Positions 21,827-29,499 of a DNA stretch of 29,499 bases are shown here, piece after piece. The stretch covers positions 1 to 29,499 of the forward strand of contig CAYUKM010000018.1 of NCBI GenBank assembly GCA_964445255.1, given 5' to 3'. The DNA comes from SHLQ01 sp964445255 (GTDB taxonomy: Bacteria > Actinomycetota > Acidimicrobiia > Acidimicrobiales > SHLQ01). Made by a program: the position numbers and the translations under genes. Under the pieces are notes generated by a model, which saw only the letters and a program-made list of their open reading frames with translations, did no database searches and was not told where the DNA came from. Position 1 is the stretch's first letter. Each line of letters starts with the position of its first letter.

Positions 21827-24490
21827 TTACTGATCGCCCCGCAACTGCGCGAGTTGTTCGGGGCTAAGAAGGACCTCACGAGCCTTTGAACCAACGCTTG
21901 GGCCCACGATGCCCTTCTCTTCTAGTTCGTCCATTATGCGACCCGCACGGGAGAAGCCGACGCGAAGCTTCCGTTGCAGCATCGACGTCGACCCGAGTCC
22001 GGAAGACACGACGAGGTCGCACGCCTGCCAGAACAGCTCGTCGACGTCGTCGGTAGCGGGACGGTCTGCGGTGATTGAGTCGCCAGCGGGAGCTGAGGGG
22101 GTTGAAGGGGCGGAAGGCATGGTCGGCATGCTTGCCCCCGCTGGCGGCGCGTCGCCGAGGTCCTCGGCGGTGGGCGCAGTTGGGGCGCCACTGGTTAGCG
22201 CTCCTTCGGATTCGATCTCGTCGTAGCCCTGCTGACGCCAGTGGTCGACGATCTTCTTGACTTCGGACTCTTCCACCCAGGCACCCTGCAGGCGCATTGG
22301 GGTAGATGAGGCTGGGTCGAGGAACAACATGTCGCCCTTGCCAACTAGGCGCTCAGCACCCGGCGACCCAAGGATCACACGGCTGTCCTGCATGCTCGAC
22401 ACGGCGTAACCGATTCGAGCGGGCACGTTGGCCTTGATGAGGCCGGTGATGACGTCGACCGACGGTCGCTGCGTGGCGATCACCATGTGGATGCCAACAG
22501 CACGGGCCTTCTGCCCAATACGAACAATCGAGTCTTCGACGTCGCGTGCGGCGACCATCATGAGGTCGGCGAGCTCGTCGACGACGATCAGGATGTGTGG
22601 CAGGCGCTTGAACTGACGCGGTTCGCCATCAGGGCCGAGTTGGCCCTTCTTAGCCTTGATCTTGCCCTTGTCGAATGCCGTGTTGTAGCCACCGATATCA
22701 CGGAAGCGGCACTCTTCGAGCAGTTCGTAGCGGCGTTCCATCTCACGCACGGCCCATGCCAGAGCGTTCGCGGCCTTTTTGGGGTCGGTGACGGGCTGGG
22801 TAAGCAAGTGTGGGATGCGCTCGTATTGGGTCATCTCGACACGCTTCGGGTCGATCAGGATCATTCGCACATCGTCGGGCGTCTTGCGCATCATCAGCGA
22901 CGTGATGATTGAGTTGATGCCCGAGCTCTTACCGGCGCCGGTGGCACCAGCGACGAGGGTGTGCGGCATCTTGGCGAGGTCGATCAGCAGCGAGTTGCCG
23001 TTGATGTCTCGACCCACGGCGACGTCCATCGCGCCCTTGGCCTTGGCCGCCTCTGGCGATGTCAAGATGTCCCCAACGGCCACGATCTGGCGGTCGTCGT
23101 TAGGGACCTCGACACCGATGGCCTGCTTGCCCGGGATTGGGGCGATGATGCGAACGTCGGGCGACGCCATGGCATAGGCGATGTCGTCGGTCAGGTTCTT
23201 GATCTTCGAGACCTTCACGCCGAGGCCCAGTTCAAGTTCGAAACGGGTGACGGTCGGGCCGACGACCATGTTGATCAGGCGGGTCTCGACCTTGTGCTCA
23301 GCGAGAGCACGTTCGAGGACGCGCCCTCGCGCGATCACTGCGTCTTGGTCGACGCTCTGTGCGCCCGAACGCTGCAACAGCGACATCGGTGGGAGCACCC
23401 AAGTGCGGTCGCCTTGGGTGGTAACGGCAAGTTCGGTCTCAAGCTGTTGTTGTGCGGTTGCCGGAGTGGGCACGACAACGGTCGGCTTTGGTGCGCTGGC
23501 GTCGGACTGGTCCTGGTCGAAGATCGCCGCGGCCGGTTCAGGCTCTGGCTCTGACTCAAGCTCGTCGGGTTCTGGTGGCGGCACCGGGATCTCGATAGTC
23601 GAGTCGATCGCTTCGCCGTTCTCATCAAAGAAGCCTTCGGCTGGTTGACCGCCAACAATGACCGACGGTTCATCGCGTAGATCGATCAGGTTCTCGTCGT
23701 AGTCGTCGCCACGATCGATCACGAACAACGACCGAGTTCCGCTGGCAGCAGCCCCGGCGAGCGGACGGGCGCCGCTCACGAACCAGTCGACAACGCCCTG
23801 GAGTGACGTGCCGGTCATGATGATCAAGCCACCGAGACCGATCACCAACAAGATGACGAGCGCGCCCCAGAAGCTGGCGATGGTGAGCAAGGGTGCGCCG
23901 ACGATCCAACCCAAGAGGCCTCCGGCGGCGCTGAATGCTTCAATACCGCTCCCCCATGACGGGCTGTCGCCCGCGAGGTGTACGAGGCCGGTAGTTGCAA
24001 CGGCTGCGGCGAGTCCGCCCACGACGAGGTGTGGTGGTAACGAGTGTGGCTGATCGCCGCGACGGATAATGGCTACGCCAGCCGCTGCGATCACGAACGG
24101 TGCGAGGTAACGGAAGACGCCGACGGTCCAGCCGAAGCCATTAGCGAAGGCGACGCCGAGGGCGCCGGCCGTGTTCGTAAAGATGCCAAGCAGGCCAAGG
24201 AAGGCAAAGGTCAACAGGAACAGACCAATAAGATCGGGCCCCCGACCAGCGAGGCCTTCGTACATCGTGTCGCCGAAACTCGGGCGAAGCGGTGCTGCCT
24301 TTTTGCGGGTGGTTGTCTTCTTCTTTGCGGTCGACTTTTTCTTCGCCGCCGTGCTCCGGGAAGTACTCGACTTCTTACGTGCCGGTGCTCGTCCACGAGC
24401 CGTAGACGCGCGCTTGTTCGAGCGCGACCGGGCAGAGCTTTTCGATTTTGTAGCCACAGTATTGGCAACACTAGTTGACTTCTGCGACAC
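21827..24490 (-). CDS. ftsK: FtsK/SpoIIIE-type DNA translocase
   Basis: 887 residues from GTG 24490. The first 70 residues are very rich in Lys, Arg, Ser and Ala, a long basic cytoplasmic tail. Four membrane segments follow at about 85-235. Then comes an acidic Pro/Glu linker (about 290-330), the alpha/beta motor domain with Walker A GATGAGKSS (about 515) and Walker B ILIVVDELADLMM (about 631), a Ser/Pro/Thr-rich spacer, and the winged-helix gamma domain at about 820-885 (ACDLVVSSGLGSTSMLQRKLRVGFSRAGR), which reads KOPS-like polar sequences. The protein pumps chromosomal DNA through the division septum. It follows rnj by 137 bases, a gap that contains a strong hairpin just before the start codon. 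Confidence 0.95.
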   Translation of the reverse strand: MSQKSTSVANTVATKSKSSARSRSNKRASTARGRAPARKKSSTSRSTAAKKKSTAKKKTTTRKKAAPLRPSFGDTMYEGLAGRGPDLIGLFLLTFAFLGLLGIFTNTAGALGVAFANGFGWTVGVFRYLAPFVIAAAGVAIIRRGDQPHSLPPHLVVGGLAAAVATTGLVHLAGDSPSWGSGIEAFSAAGGLLGWIVGAPLLTIASFWGALVILLVIGLGGLIIMTGTSLQGVVDWFVSGARPLAGAAASGTRSLFVIDRGDDYDENLIDLRDEPSVIVGGQPAEGFFDENGEAIDSTIEIPVPPPEPDELESEPEPEPAAAIFDQDQSDASAPKPTVVVPTPATAQQQLETELAVTTQGDRTWVLPPMSLLQRSGAQSVDQDAVIARGRVLERALAEHKVETRLINMVVGPTVTRFELELGLGVKVSKIKNLTDDIAYAMASPDVRIIAPIPGKQAIGVEVPNDDRQIVAVGDILTSPEAAKAKGAMDVAVGRDINGNSLLIDLAKMPHTLVAGATGAGKSSGINSIITSLMMRKTPDDVRMILIDPKRVEMTQYERIPHLLTQPVTDPKKAANALAWAVREMERRYELLEECRFRDIGGYNTAFDKGKIKAKKGQLGPDGEPRQFKRLPHILIVVDELADLMMVAARDVEDSIVRIGQKARAVGIHMVIATQRPSVDVITGLIKANVPARIGYAVSSMQDSRVILGSPGAERLVGKGDMLFLDPASSTPMRLQGAWVEESEVKKIVDHWRQQGYDEIESEGALTSGAPTAPTAEDLGDAPPAGASMPTMPSAPSTPSAPAGDSITADRPATDDVDELFWQACDLVVSSGLGSTSMLQRKLRVGFSRAGRIMDELEEKGIVGPSVGSKAREVLLSPEQLAQLRGDQ

Positions 24491-24504
24491 AACCCACGCA
24501 TTTC

Positions 24505-24538
24505 GCGCCCTTAGCGCGAGGTCTCGCGCGTAGGGCGC
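24505..24538. other. Strong GC-rich hairpin in the rnj-ftsK gap
   Basis: Two 16-base arms, GCGCCCTTAGCGCGAG and CTCGCGCGTAGGGCGC, pair with only two internal mismatches around a GT loop. The structure ends 14 bases before the ftsK GTG. No U-tract follows it on the minus strand, so a processing site, attenuator or RBS-masking structure is as likely as a terminator. Confidence 0.6.
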
Positions 24539-24612
24539 ACCTAGTCCGGCACCGAGTGATCTCTCTCAAACTCCGTGAGGATCTGCTCTATGGCCTCCAC
24601 GTCAGCAGAACC

Positions 24613-24628
24613 GCCGTACCCTTACGGC
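24613..24628 (-). terminator. Small hairpin at the rnj stop codon
   Basis: GCCGTA and TACGGC can pair around a four-base loop, overlapping the end of the rnj TAG. There is no U-tract. It is a weak candidate for a 3' end or a processing stem. Confidence 0.2.
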
Positions 24629-26298
24629 TACGAAACGCTTTTGACGATCGGAACGATGACTGGGCGGCGGCGGGTTACTGCTGCGACGTACTTGCCCACC
24701 GAGCGGCGGGCGGCGCGTTCGACGTCTCGAATATCGCCCGAGTCACGTAGGGCAGTCTCGATTGCCTCTCGGGCTTCGGTAACGCCTCCAGCCTCGAGAT
24801 CGAAGCGGTCGTCTTCACTGGCCCAACCTCGTGAGGCCACGAAGGGCCCGAAGGTAATTTCACGGGCCTCTAGATCGACGCCGACACTCACTGAAACAAA
24901 TCCGGCTTCGGCCATGAGTAGCCGCTCATCGAGCACAGCGGGGGTGATTGGTTCCGCGGAGCCGTCCATCATTACGTATGCGCCCGAAACCTGGCCATCT
25001 TTGAAGATGCCGTCGTCGGTGAGGAGCAGCTGGTCACCGTCGGTTGCTACCAACACGTTCTCCGGAGCCATACCCCGCTTAACGGCGAGGTCGGCGTGGC
25101 CGACGAGGTGTTCGTATTCGCCATGCACGGGAACGAACAGATCGGGGTTCGCTACGGAGTGAAGCGCCAAGAGTTCTTGCTGCGTGCCGTGGCCAGTGGT
25201 GTGCACGTTCACCTGACCAGAGTGCACAATCTTCGCACCTTGACGGGCCAGACCCGAGCGAACCCGAGCGACGGCAGCTTCGTTGCCGGGAATGGGATGC
25301 GAGCTGAAGATGACGGTGTCCTTCGGCCCGATGGTCACCCAACGGCTGTCGTTCTGCGCCATGAGCGTAAGGGCCGAGCGGTACTCGCCCTGGCTACCGG
25401 TGGAAATGATGCAGGTCTTGACCGGGTCGAGGTCGTCGGCATCAGCGATGTCCACAATGCGGTTGTCCGGGATCGAGAGAAGCCCAAGATCTCGTGCCAG
25501 AGCCACGTTGCGCTTCATCGAACGACCGAGGGTCACGATGGTGCGATCCTGCTCGAGCGCCGCTTCTGCGATCTGTTGCACACGGTGGATGTGGCTAGCG
25601 AAGGCGCCAACGATGATGCGCTGATCACGATGCTCGTGGAAGAGCTGGCGCAGCACACTACCAACTTCGGACTCCGACCTGGACTGCCCAGGCGTATTCG
25701 CGTTGGTCGAATCGGCTAGCAACAAACGGATGCCAGGGTCATTGGAAAGCGCGCCGATTCGGGGAAGGTCGGTCACGCGCCCGTCGACAGGTGTGTGATC
25801 GAGCTTGAAGTCACTCGAGTGCAAGATGATGCCCTGCGGGGTACGGAACGCCGTGATCAGCCCCGATGGCGTCGAGTGAGTGACCGGCAAGAACTCGCAC
25901 TCGAACGGACCGATCTGCAGCACGTCGCCGTCGTCGAGTTGGTGCAGGTTCGCCCGACTTTGCAGGTTGCGCTCCCCTAGCTTGTGGCGCACGAGGCCGA
26001 GCGTGAAGGGGGTGCCATAGAAGTCGAGTTCGAGCGATGGGATCGCTTCGAGCAGGTACGTGAGACCACCGATGTGATCCTCGTGGGCGTGGGTGACGAT
26101 GCACCCGTCGATCCGGTCGGCGTTCTCCTGGAGGTAGGTGAAGTCCGGGATGATCGAGTCCACGCCGGGCTGGGTCTCGTCGGCGAACATTTGCCCGCAG
26201 TCGAGGATGACCATGCGACCCTCGGATTCGAGGACGGCACAGTTGCGCCCGATGTCGCCGAGACCGCCGAGGAATGTGATGCGTACGGGAGGAGCCAT
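24628..26298 (-). CDS. rnj: Ribonuclease J
   Basis: 556 residues from ATG 26298, whose A overlaps the dapA stop (TAATG); an earlier in-frame start at 26340 lies inside dapA and would add 14 residues unlike the family. The beta-lactamase fold begins with VRITFLGGLGDIGRNCAVLE, and the zinc-binding HAHEDHIGG is at about residues 69-77. Further signatures are THSTPSGLITAFRTPQG, HSSDFKLDHTP, STGSQGEYRSAL, SSHPIPGNE and the late HTTGHGTQQEL with VPVHGEYEHL of the beta-CASP region. The length is typical. RNase J is a 5'-to-3' exonuclease and endonuclease for mRNA decay and rRNA maturation. The dapA-rnj overlap is conserved in actinobacteria and implies translational coupling. Confidence 0.95.
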   Translation of the reverse strand: MAPPVRITFLGGLGDIGRNCAVLESEGRMVILDCGQMFADETQPGVDSIIPDFTYLQENADRIDGCIVTHAHEDHIGGLTYLLEAIPSLELDFYGTPFTLGLVRHKLGERNLQSRANLHQLDDGDVLQIGPFECEFLPVTHSTPSGLITAFRTPQGIILHSSDFKLDHTPVDGRVTDLPRIGALSNDPGIRLLLADSTNANTPGQSRSESEVGSVLRQLFHEHRDQRIIVGAFASHIHRVQQIAEAALEQDRTIVTLGRSMKRNVALARDLGLLSIPDNRIVDIADADDLDPVKTCIISTGSQGEYRSALTLMAQNDSRWVTIGPKDTVIFSSHPIPGNEAAVARVRSGLARQGAKIVHSGQVNVHTTGHGTQQELLALHSVANPDLFVPVHGEYEHLVGHADLAVKRGMAPENVLVATDGDQLLLTDDGIFKDGQVSGAYVMMDGSAEPITPAVLDERLLMAEAGFVSVSVGVDLEAREITFGPFVASRGWASEDDRFDLEAGGVTEAREAIETALRDSGDIRDVERAARRSVGKYVAAVTRRRPVIVPIVKSVS

Positions 26299-27185
26299 TA
26301 AAAGCCTGGCCGCCCCAGATTCGACAACACCTTGCGGCATTCGTCCTCGAGACCAGCAGGCTCAGGGCCCATCGGCAGACGACATTGGCCACCGGGCAAC
26401 CCAAGCAACCGAAGCATGGTCTTGCTTGGGATCGGGTTCGGGCGAAGGTCGCCGGTCTCGATGTCCCATGATTCGAGCAGAACTTGGTTGAGGCGAGTCG
26501 CCTCTGCCACGTCGCCGCGGCGGAAGGCGTCGATCATTTGGCTGGTCTCAACGCCAGCCCAGTGGGTGGCCACACCGATAACGCCGCAGGCACCGACGGC
26601 GAGCAGCGGCAAGGTAAGGCCATCGTCGCCGGAGTACACGTCAAAGTCCGGGCCGAGCGCAGCGATAACTTTGGCCGTTTCAGCCGGGTCACCAGCTGCG
26701 TCCTTGAGGCCAACGATGTTCGACTCCTGTGCAAGGGCGATGATGTTCCCGGTGTCGATCTTGCGACCGGTACGACCAGGGATGTCATAGAGGATGACCG
26801 GGAGGTCGGTCGCCGCGGCGCACGCTCGGAAGTGTGCGAGCAGGCCCTCTTGCGATGGCCGGTTGTAATACGGCGTCACCGACAGGATTGCGTCGGCTCC
26901 GCCCGCCGTAGCGCGTTCGGTGAGGTCAACCGCGGCGCGGGTGTCGTTGCTGCCGGCGCCGGCAATTACTGGCACGTCAACGGCTTCGACGACCGCTTCG
27001 ATCAGGGCCACCTGTTCGTCATGAGTAAGTGTTGGAGACTCGCCGGTAGTCCCAGCGATAACGAGGCCGTCATTGCCGTTGGCAACCAACCACTTCGCCA
27101 GCTTCTGCGCGCCCTCAAGATCGAGCGATTGGTCTGGCGCAAACGGCGAGACCATGGCGGTGAGTGTGTGTCCAAAACGAGCCAT
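26298..27185 (-). CDS. dapA: 4-hydroxy-tetrahydrodipicolinate synthase
   Basis: 295 residues, a TIM-barrel aldolase of usual length. Motifs are VIAGTTGESPTLTHDEQ (pyruvate carboxylate-binding TT), TPYYNRPSQEGLLAHF, VILYDIPGRTG (proton-relay Tyr, about 132) and IVGLKDAAGD with the Schiff-base Lys near 160. DapA condenses pyruvate with aspartate semialdehyde, the committed step toward diaminopimelate and lysine. AGGAG lies 8 bases before the ATG, a strong ribosome site. The stop overlaps the rnj start by one base. The preceding gap of 103 bases to the SURF1 gene may hold its own promoter. Confidence 0.95.
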   Translation of the reverse strand: MARFGHTLTAMVSPFAPDQSLDLEGAQKLAKWLVANGNDGLVIAGTTGESPTLTHDEQVALIEAVVEAVDVPVIAGAGSNDTRAAVDLTERATAGGADAILSVTPYYNRPSQEGLLAHFRACAAATDLPVILYDIPGRTGRKIDTGNIIALAQESNIVGLKDAAGDPAETAKVIAALGPDFDVYSGDDGLTLPLLAVGACGVIGVATHWAGVETSQMIDAFRRGDVAEATRLNQVLLESWDIETGDLRPNPIPSKTMLRLLGLPGGQCRLPMGPEPAGLEDECRKVLSNLGRPGF

Positions 27186-27288
27186 CGTAGGTTCTCCTCT
27201 CGTCCATAGAGGCTACCCCTCCGAACTGCTTAGGGGTTGGTTGGGCAGGGGTTCCCGATTTCCGCGAAATCCAGGCGCCTTGCGAGGT

Positions 27289-28077
27289 TCAGACGGCCAC
27301 CGGGTCCGGTTCGAGCGGCTCGTCAATCGGAACGTCACCACGAGCCTGGTCGCCGCGAGCGATGCGACGCAGCGTGAGTCCGTACCCGACTACCCCAATC
27401 GTGGCGAAGGTGAACCACTGGAATGCGTAGCTGCGATGTGGCCCTTCGGAAAGGTCCGGTAACGGCAGGTTGATGGGCACGTCACTTCTTCGTGCGGGCT
27501 CTTGGGCTTCGAGCTGCAGGTAAATCTCGGTGGGAAGCTCGGAGTCGACTCCGAGGAGTGCCTTCGCCTGCTCGGCGTCGGGGCGAGTGAGCTGGTTACC
27601 GTCTTCGGACAGCCGGGCATCGAGGTCACCGAGACGCAGCAACCCTTGCAAGGTAAGTGGCGTACTCTCGCCGGTGATCCTCGCGGCGATGCCAACGTCG
27701 GGCAGCATGAGGATCGCGGCCCGGTCGATGAAACCACGGTTGACTACCAACTCGGAGCCATCGTCTTCGACGAAGACCGTCCACATCCAAAAGCCAGCGA
27801 CCCCTTCTCTGCTGCGGTTGGCGATCAAGATCTCACGGCTGTTGTCGAACTGGCCCGTCACTTGGACCCGACGGAAGTCGAGTTCGTCGGCGATTCCACC
27901 GGTCGCCGCCACAGCGTCATCAAGGGTGACGACGCTGTCGAGCCGCTGCGTGACTCGCTCATTGGTGGCCTGGCGCTGGCCCAGTCGATTGATCTGCCAG
28001 AACCCCGCAGCGATAAACGCGGTGATCAGTAGGGCAACGAAGATGTGTGAGGCGAACCATCGGGGGGTGAGGAACAT
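27289..28077 (-). CDS. SURF1-family cytochrome c oxidase assembly protein
   Basis: 262 residues with the SURF1 hairpin topology: an N-terminal membrane segment (WFASHIFVALLITAFIAAGFWQINRL, family-typical WQ-x-xR end), an external domain with FRRVQVTGQFD and ELVVNRGFIDR, and a second membrane segment after SYAFQWFTFATIGVVGYGLTLRR. The YA-x-QW pattern is a strong family mark. SURF1 proteins help insert haem a into terminal oxidase subunit I. No oxidase or haem A gene is visible nearby. The ATG overlaps the stop of the GNAT-like gene (TGATG), so the two are probably translated together. A short charged cytoplasmic tail ends the protein. Confidence 0.9.
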   Translation of the reverse strand: MFLTPRWFASHIFVALLITAFIAAGFWQINRLGQRQATNERVTQRLDSVVTLDDAVAATGGIADELDFRRVQVTGQFDNSREILIANRSREGVAGFWMWTVFVEDDGSELVVNRGFIDRAAILMLPDVGIAARITGESTPLTLQGLLRLGDLDARLSEDGNQLTRPDAEQAKALLGVDSELPTEIYLQLEAQEPARRSDVPINLPLPDLSEGPHRSYAFQWFTFATIGVVGYGLTLRRIARGDQARGDVPIDEPLEPDPVAV

Positions 28078-28598
28078 CAGGCCGGGGCGATGAGTTGCTC
28101 GTATTCAATCTCATCGCGCTGCGAGAGGCCGCCAAGGACCGTAATGACGTCAGGTGACGTGCGAGCGGCGATCTCGACCGCCCCCGGGCGAGCGGCCGCA
28201 AGGCGAAAGCCTTCGACTTGCAGAATCCGTTGAACATCAAACTCGGCGTTCGAGCAGATGGTGTAGACGCGACGACATGGAACCTGACGTTGCATGATGC
28301 ACGCGGCGAGGAGCGCCCGAACCAGTTCGTCGTCGAAAGGCGCGGAGGCGATAGCGGAGATCTCGAGCGTTTCGGCGTTCGGGCGACAGTAGGTCAATAG
28401 CGCTGCTGGATGACCTCGTCGCTCAGCCACAATGCCCGCCAGGAGAGCCACATCGACAACCTTCCCTCGACGCACGCGATGACGCCCGCCCGTGGCAGCG
28501 AGCAACTCAACAGCCCACGCAAAATCCGCCGATGAGTACGGGCGGATCGCGGGTGGTTGAGGGCCGACGTGAACGGTCGGCCGGTCGAGCGAAACCAT
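28077..28598 (-). CDS. GNAT-like protein of unknown substrate
   Basis: 173 residues. The order of features suggests a divergent GCN5-related acetyltransferase fold: IRPYSSADFAWAVELLAATGG at the start, a strand PAALLTYCRP, a strand with LEISAIASAP, a helix DDELVRALLAACIMQ, then RRVYTICSNAEFDVQRILQVEGFRLAAARPG, where the final strand-helix-GFR pattern is typical for GNAT enzymes. The usual acetyl-CoA signature Q/R-x-x-G-x-G/A is not obvious, so catalysis is doubtful. It sits directly upstream of the SURF1 gene with a one-base overlap and 56 bases after dapB. It may be a small regulator or modifier; this is inference. Confidence 0.7.
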   Translation of the reverse strand: MVSLDRPTVHVGPQPPAIRPYSSADFAWAVELLAATGGRHRVRRGKVVDVALLAGIVAERRGHPAALLTYCRPNAETLEISAIASAPFDDELVRALLAACIMQRQVPCRRVYTICSNAEFDVQRILQVEGFRLAAARPGAVEIAARTSPDVITVLGGLSQRDEIEYEQLIAPA

Positions 28599-28654
28599 GG
28601 CCTTCAGGCTAGTCCAGAGCGGGTGGTTCTAGTGGCTCGGGCCTCGATGTGACG

Positions 28655-29455
28655 CTACGCGTTGGGAAAGAGCAGCGGGTCCAGACCCAGCGTCACCCCC
28701 GCGGTGTCAGCCACCTTGCGAACCGCGAGCAGGACACCGGGCATAAAGCTGTTGCGGTGGATGCTGTCGTGACGAATGGTCAGAGTCTCGCCGGTAGTGC
28801 CAAAGATGACCTCTTGATGGGCGACCATACCGTGCATGCGCACACCGTGGACACCCACTCCCCCGACCTTGCCGCCCCGAGCGCCGGGCACGACCTCTTG
28901 TTCGGTGGGGTCGCTGTCCCAATCCGAGTCGCTCGCCTCTTTGGCGGCTTCTATGCGCTGAGCGGTCATCATCGCCGTTCCAGACGGCGCGTCTCGCTTG
29001 TTGTTGTGATGGAACTCGATCACCTCGGCTGTCTCGAAGTACGGAGCCGCCAATTCGGCCATGCGCATCATCATCACCGCGCCGATGGCAAAGTTCGGGA
29101 CGATCATGGCGTTGCTCTGCGTGAAGGTGGCCCGGAAGCGGGCCAGGTCATCGTCGGAGAAGCCTGTGGTGCCAACAACGGCGTGCACACCGTTGGTCGC
29201 ACTCCAGTCGAGCACACCAAGCGATGCCTCAAGGAAGGTGAAGTCGACGATCACCTCAACCGAATTCGGGGCGAGCTCCAGAACGGTCGAAACCGCTACG
29301 TGATCGCAGCTGATCCCGGCCACATCGCCAATCGATTGACCCGCAACACCAGGGTCGACGGCAGCGACAAGCTCCAAGTCGTCGGCAGCATCCACTGCCC
29401 GGCAGACCTCGCTACCCATACGGCCACCAGCGCCTGCTACTCCTACTCGAATCAT
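28655..29455 (-). CDS. dapB: 4-hydroxy-tetrahydrodipicolinate reductase
   Basis: 266 residues. The N-terminal Rossmann domain begins IRVGVAGAGGRMGSEVCRAV with the GxxGxxG nucleotide loop. The substrate domain carries the signature EFHHNNKRDAPSGTAMMTAQ at about residue 146-165, with the catalytic His and Lys pair, and the C-terminal part (GVHGVRMHGMVAHQEVIFG, LTIRHDSIHRNSF) is typical. DapB reduces the DapA product with NAD(P)H on the way to diaminopimelate. It reads in the same direction as dapA, separated from it by the GNAT-like and SURF1 genes. A -10-like hexamer stands just before its ATG. Confidence 0.95.
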   Translation of the reverse strand: MIRVGVAGAGGRMGSEVCRAVDAADDLELVAAVDPGVAGQSIGDVAGISCDHVAVSTVLELAPNSVEVIVDFTFLEASLGVLDWSATNGVHAVVGTTGFSDDDLARFRATFTQSNAMIVPNFAIGAVMMMRMAELAAPYFETAEVIEFHHNNKRDAPSGTAMMTAQRIEAAKEASDSDWDSDPTEQEVVPGARGGKVGGVGVHGVRMHGMVAHQEVIFGTTGETLTIRHDSIHRNSFMPGVLLAVRKVADTAGVTLGLDPLLFPNA

Positions 29456-29461
29456 CCCGTC

Positions 29462-29467
29462 ACACTA
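29462..29467 (-). promoter_or_regulatory. Candidate -10 element of a leaderless dapB transcript
   Basis: On the minus strand TAGTGT is followed by GACGGG and then the dapB ATG, so transcription could start on the A of ATG. GACGGG is itself a poor ribosome site and too close. The -35 region is not convincing. Only 44 bases upstream of dapB are in the window. Confidence 0.35.
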
Positions 29468-29499
29468 CCGTTGACAGCCAGCGATGTTTCGAGGCCTCA

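Noticed and set aside
22487..23554. Several plus-strand open frames opposite ftsK
   Set aside because: They are overlapping antisense frames with no motifs, while the minus strand encodes an uninterrupted FtsK motor domain.
26299..26340. Longer RNase J start at 26340
   Set aside because: It lies within dapA and would add 14 residues unlike the family; the ATG at 26298 overlaps the dapA stop in the usual coupled form.

Overview
The window looks like a chromosomal segment of an actinobacterium, most plausibly of the class Acidimicrobiia (an Ilumatobacter-like or related aquatic lineage). This is inferred from moderately high GC, frequent GTG starts, several SD-less starts with a -10-like hexamer about 7 nt upstream (leaderless-type), an actinobacterial-type DapD, RNase J next to dapA and ftsK, a class-E-sortase-like LAxTG sorting signal, and twin-arginine secreted PhoX-like proteins. 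There is no rRNA gene, tRNA gene, CRISPR array, transposase or phage gene that I can see. No gap without a gene exceeds 300 bases.

Layout. (1) 1-2552, plus strand: the 3' part of a large Asp-box (BNR-like) protein, then an MFS transporter. (2) 2601-4448, minus strand: an unusual multidomain surface protein with a sunset-like N-terminus, Gly/Ala-rich and MPDMP repeats, a membrane segment, a FAS1 domain and a LAVTG sorting tail. (3) 4658-7466, plus strand: a three-gene envelope cluster of a 4-TM protein, an acidic and His-containing lipoprotein with a cupredoxin-like C-terminus, and a polytopic protein of the type often labelled fenitrothion hydrolase; copper or another metal is the likely theme. 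(4) 7479-11740, minus strand: two tandem paralogous Tat-exported PhoX-like (DUF839) proteins, each with three copies of a Cys-bounded repeat of about 65 residues; the downstream-facing paralog also has an Ig-like C-terminus and an exact 238-bp internal duplication. (5) 11908-15622: an Fe(II)/2-oxoglutarate dioxygenase divergent from a DEAD-box RNA helicase, then a 61-bp perfect inverted-repeat element, then a fatty acid hydroxylase-superfamily enzyme. (6) 15646-17633: dapD divergent from msrB, followed by an unrecognised 164-residue protein.

(7) 17630-29455 is all minus strand and housekeeping. In transcription order it reads dapB, a GNAT-like protein, a SURF1-family protein, dapA, rnj, ftsK, a CaCA cation exchanger, rimO, pgsA and cinA. 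Most junctions overlap or nearly touch (TGATG, TAATG, ATGA, TAGATG), which indicates translational coupling. The dapA-rnj-ftsK-rimO-pgsA-cinA order is a familiar actinobacterial arrangement; the exchanger between ftsK and rimO is the less usual member. With dapD about 11 kb away, three steps of diaminopimelate/lysine synthesis (DapA, DapB, succinylase-branch DapD) lie in one window.

The parts most worth a second look are the secreted PhoX-like pair with its uncharacterised repeat domain and recent duplication, the 61-bp inverted repeat, the FAS1/sunset/LAVTG protein, and the cupredoxin/membrane-protein cluster.
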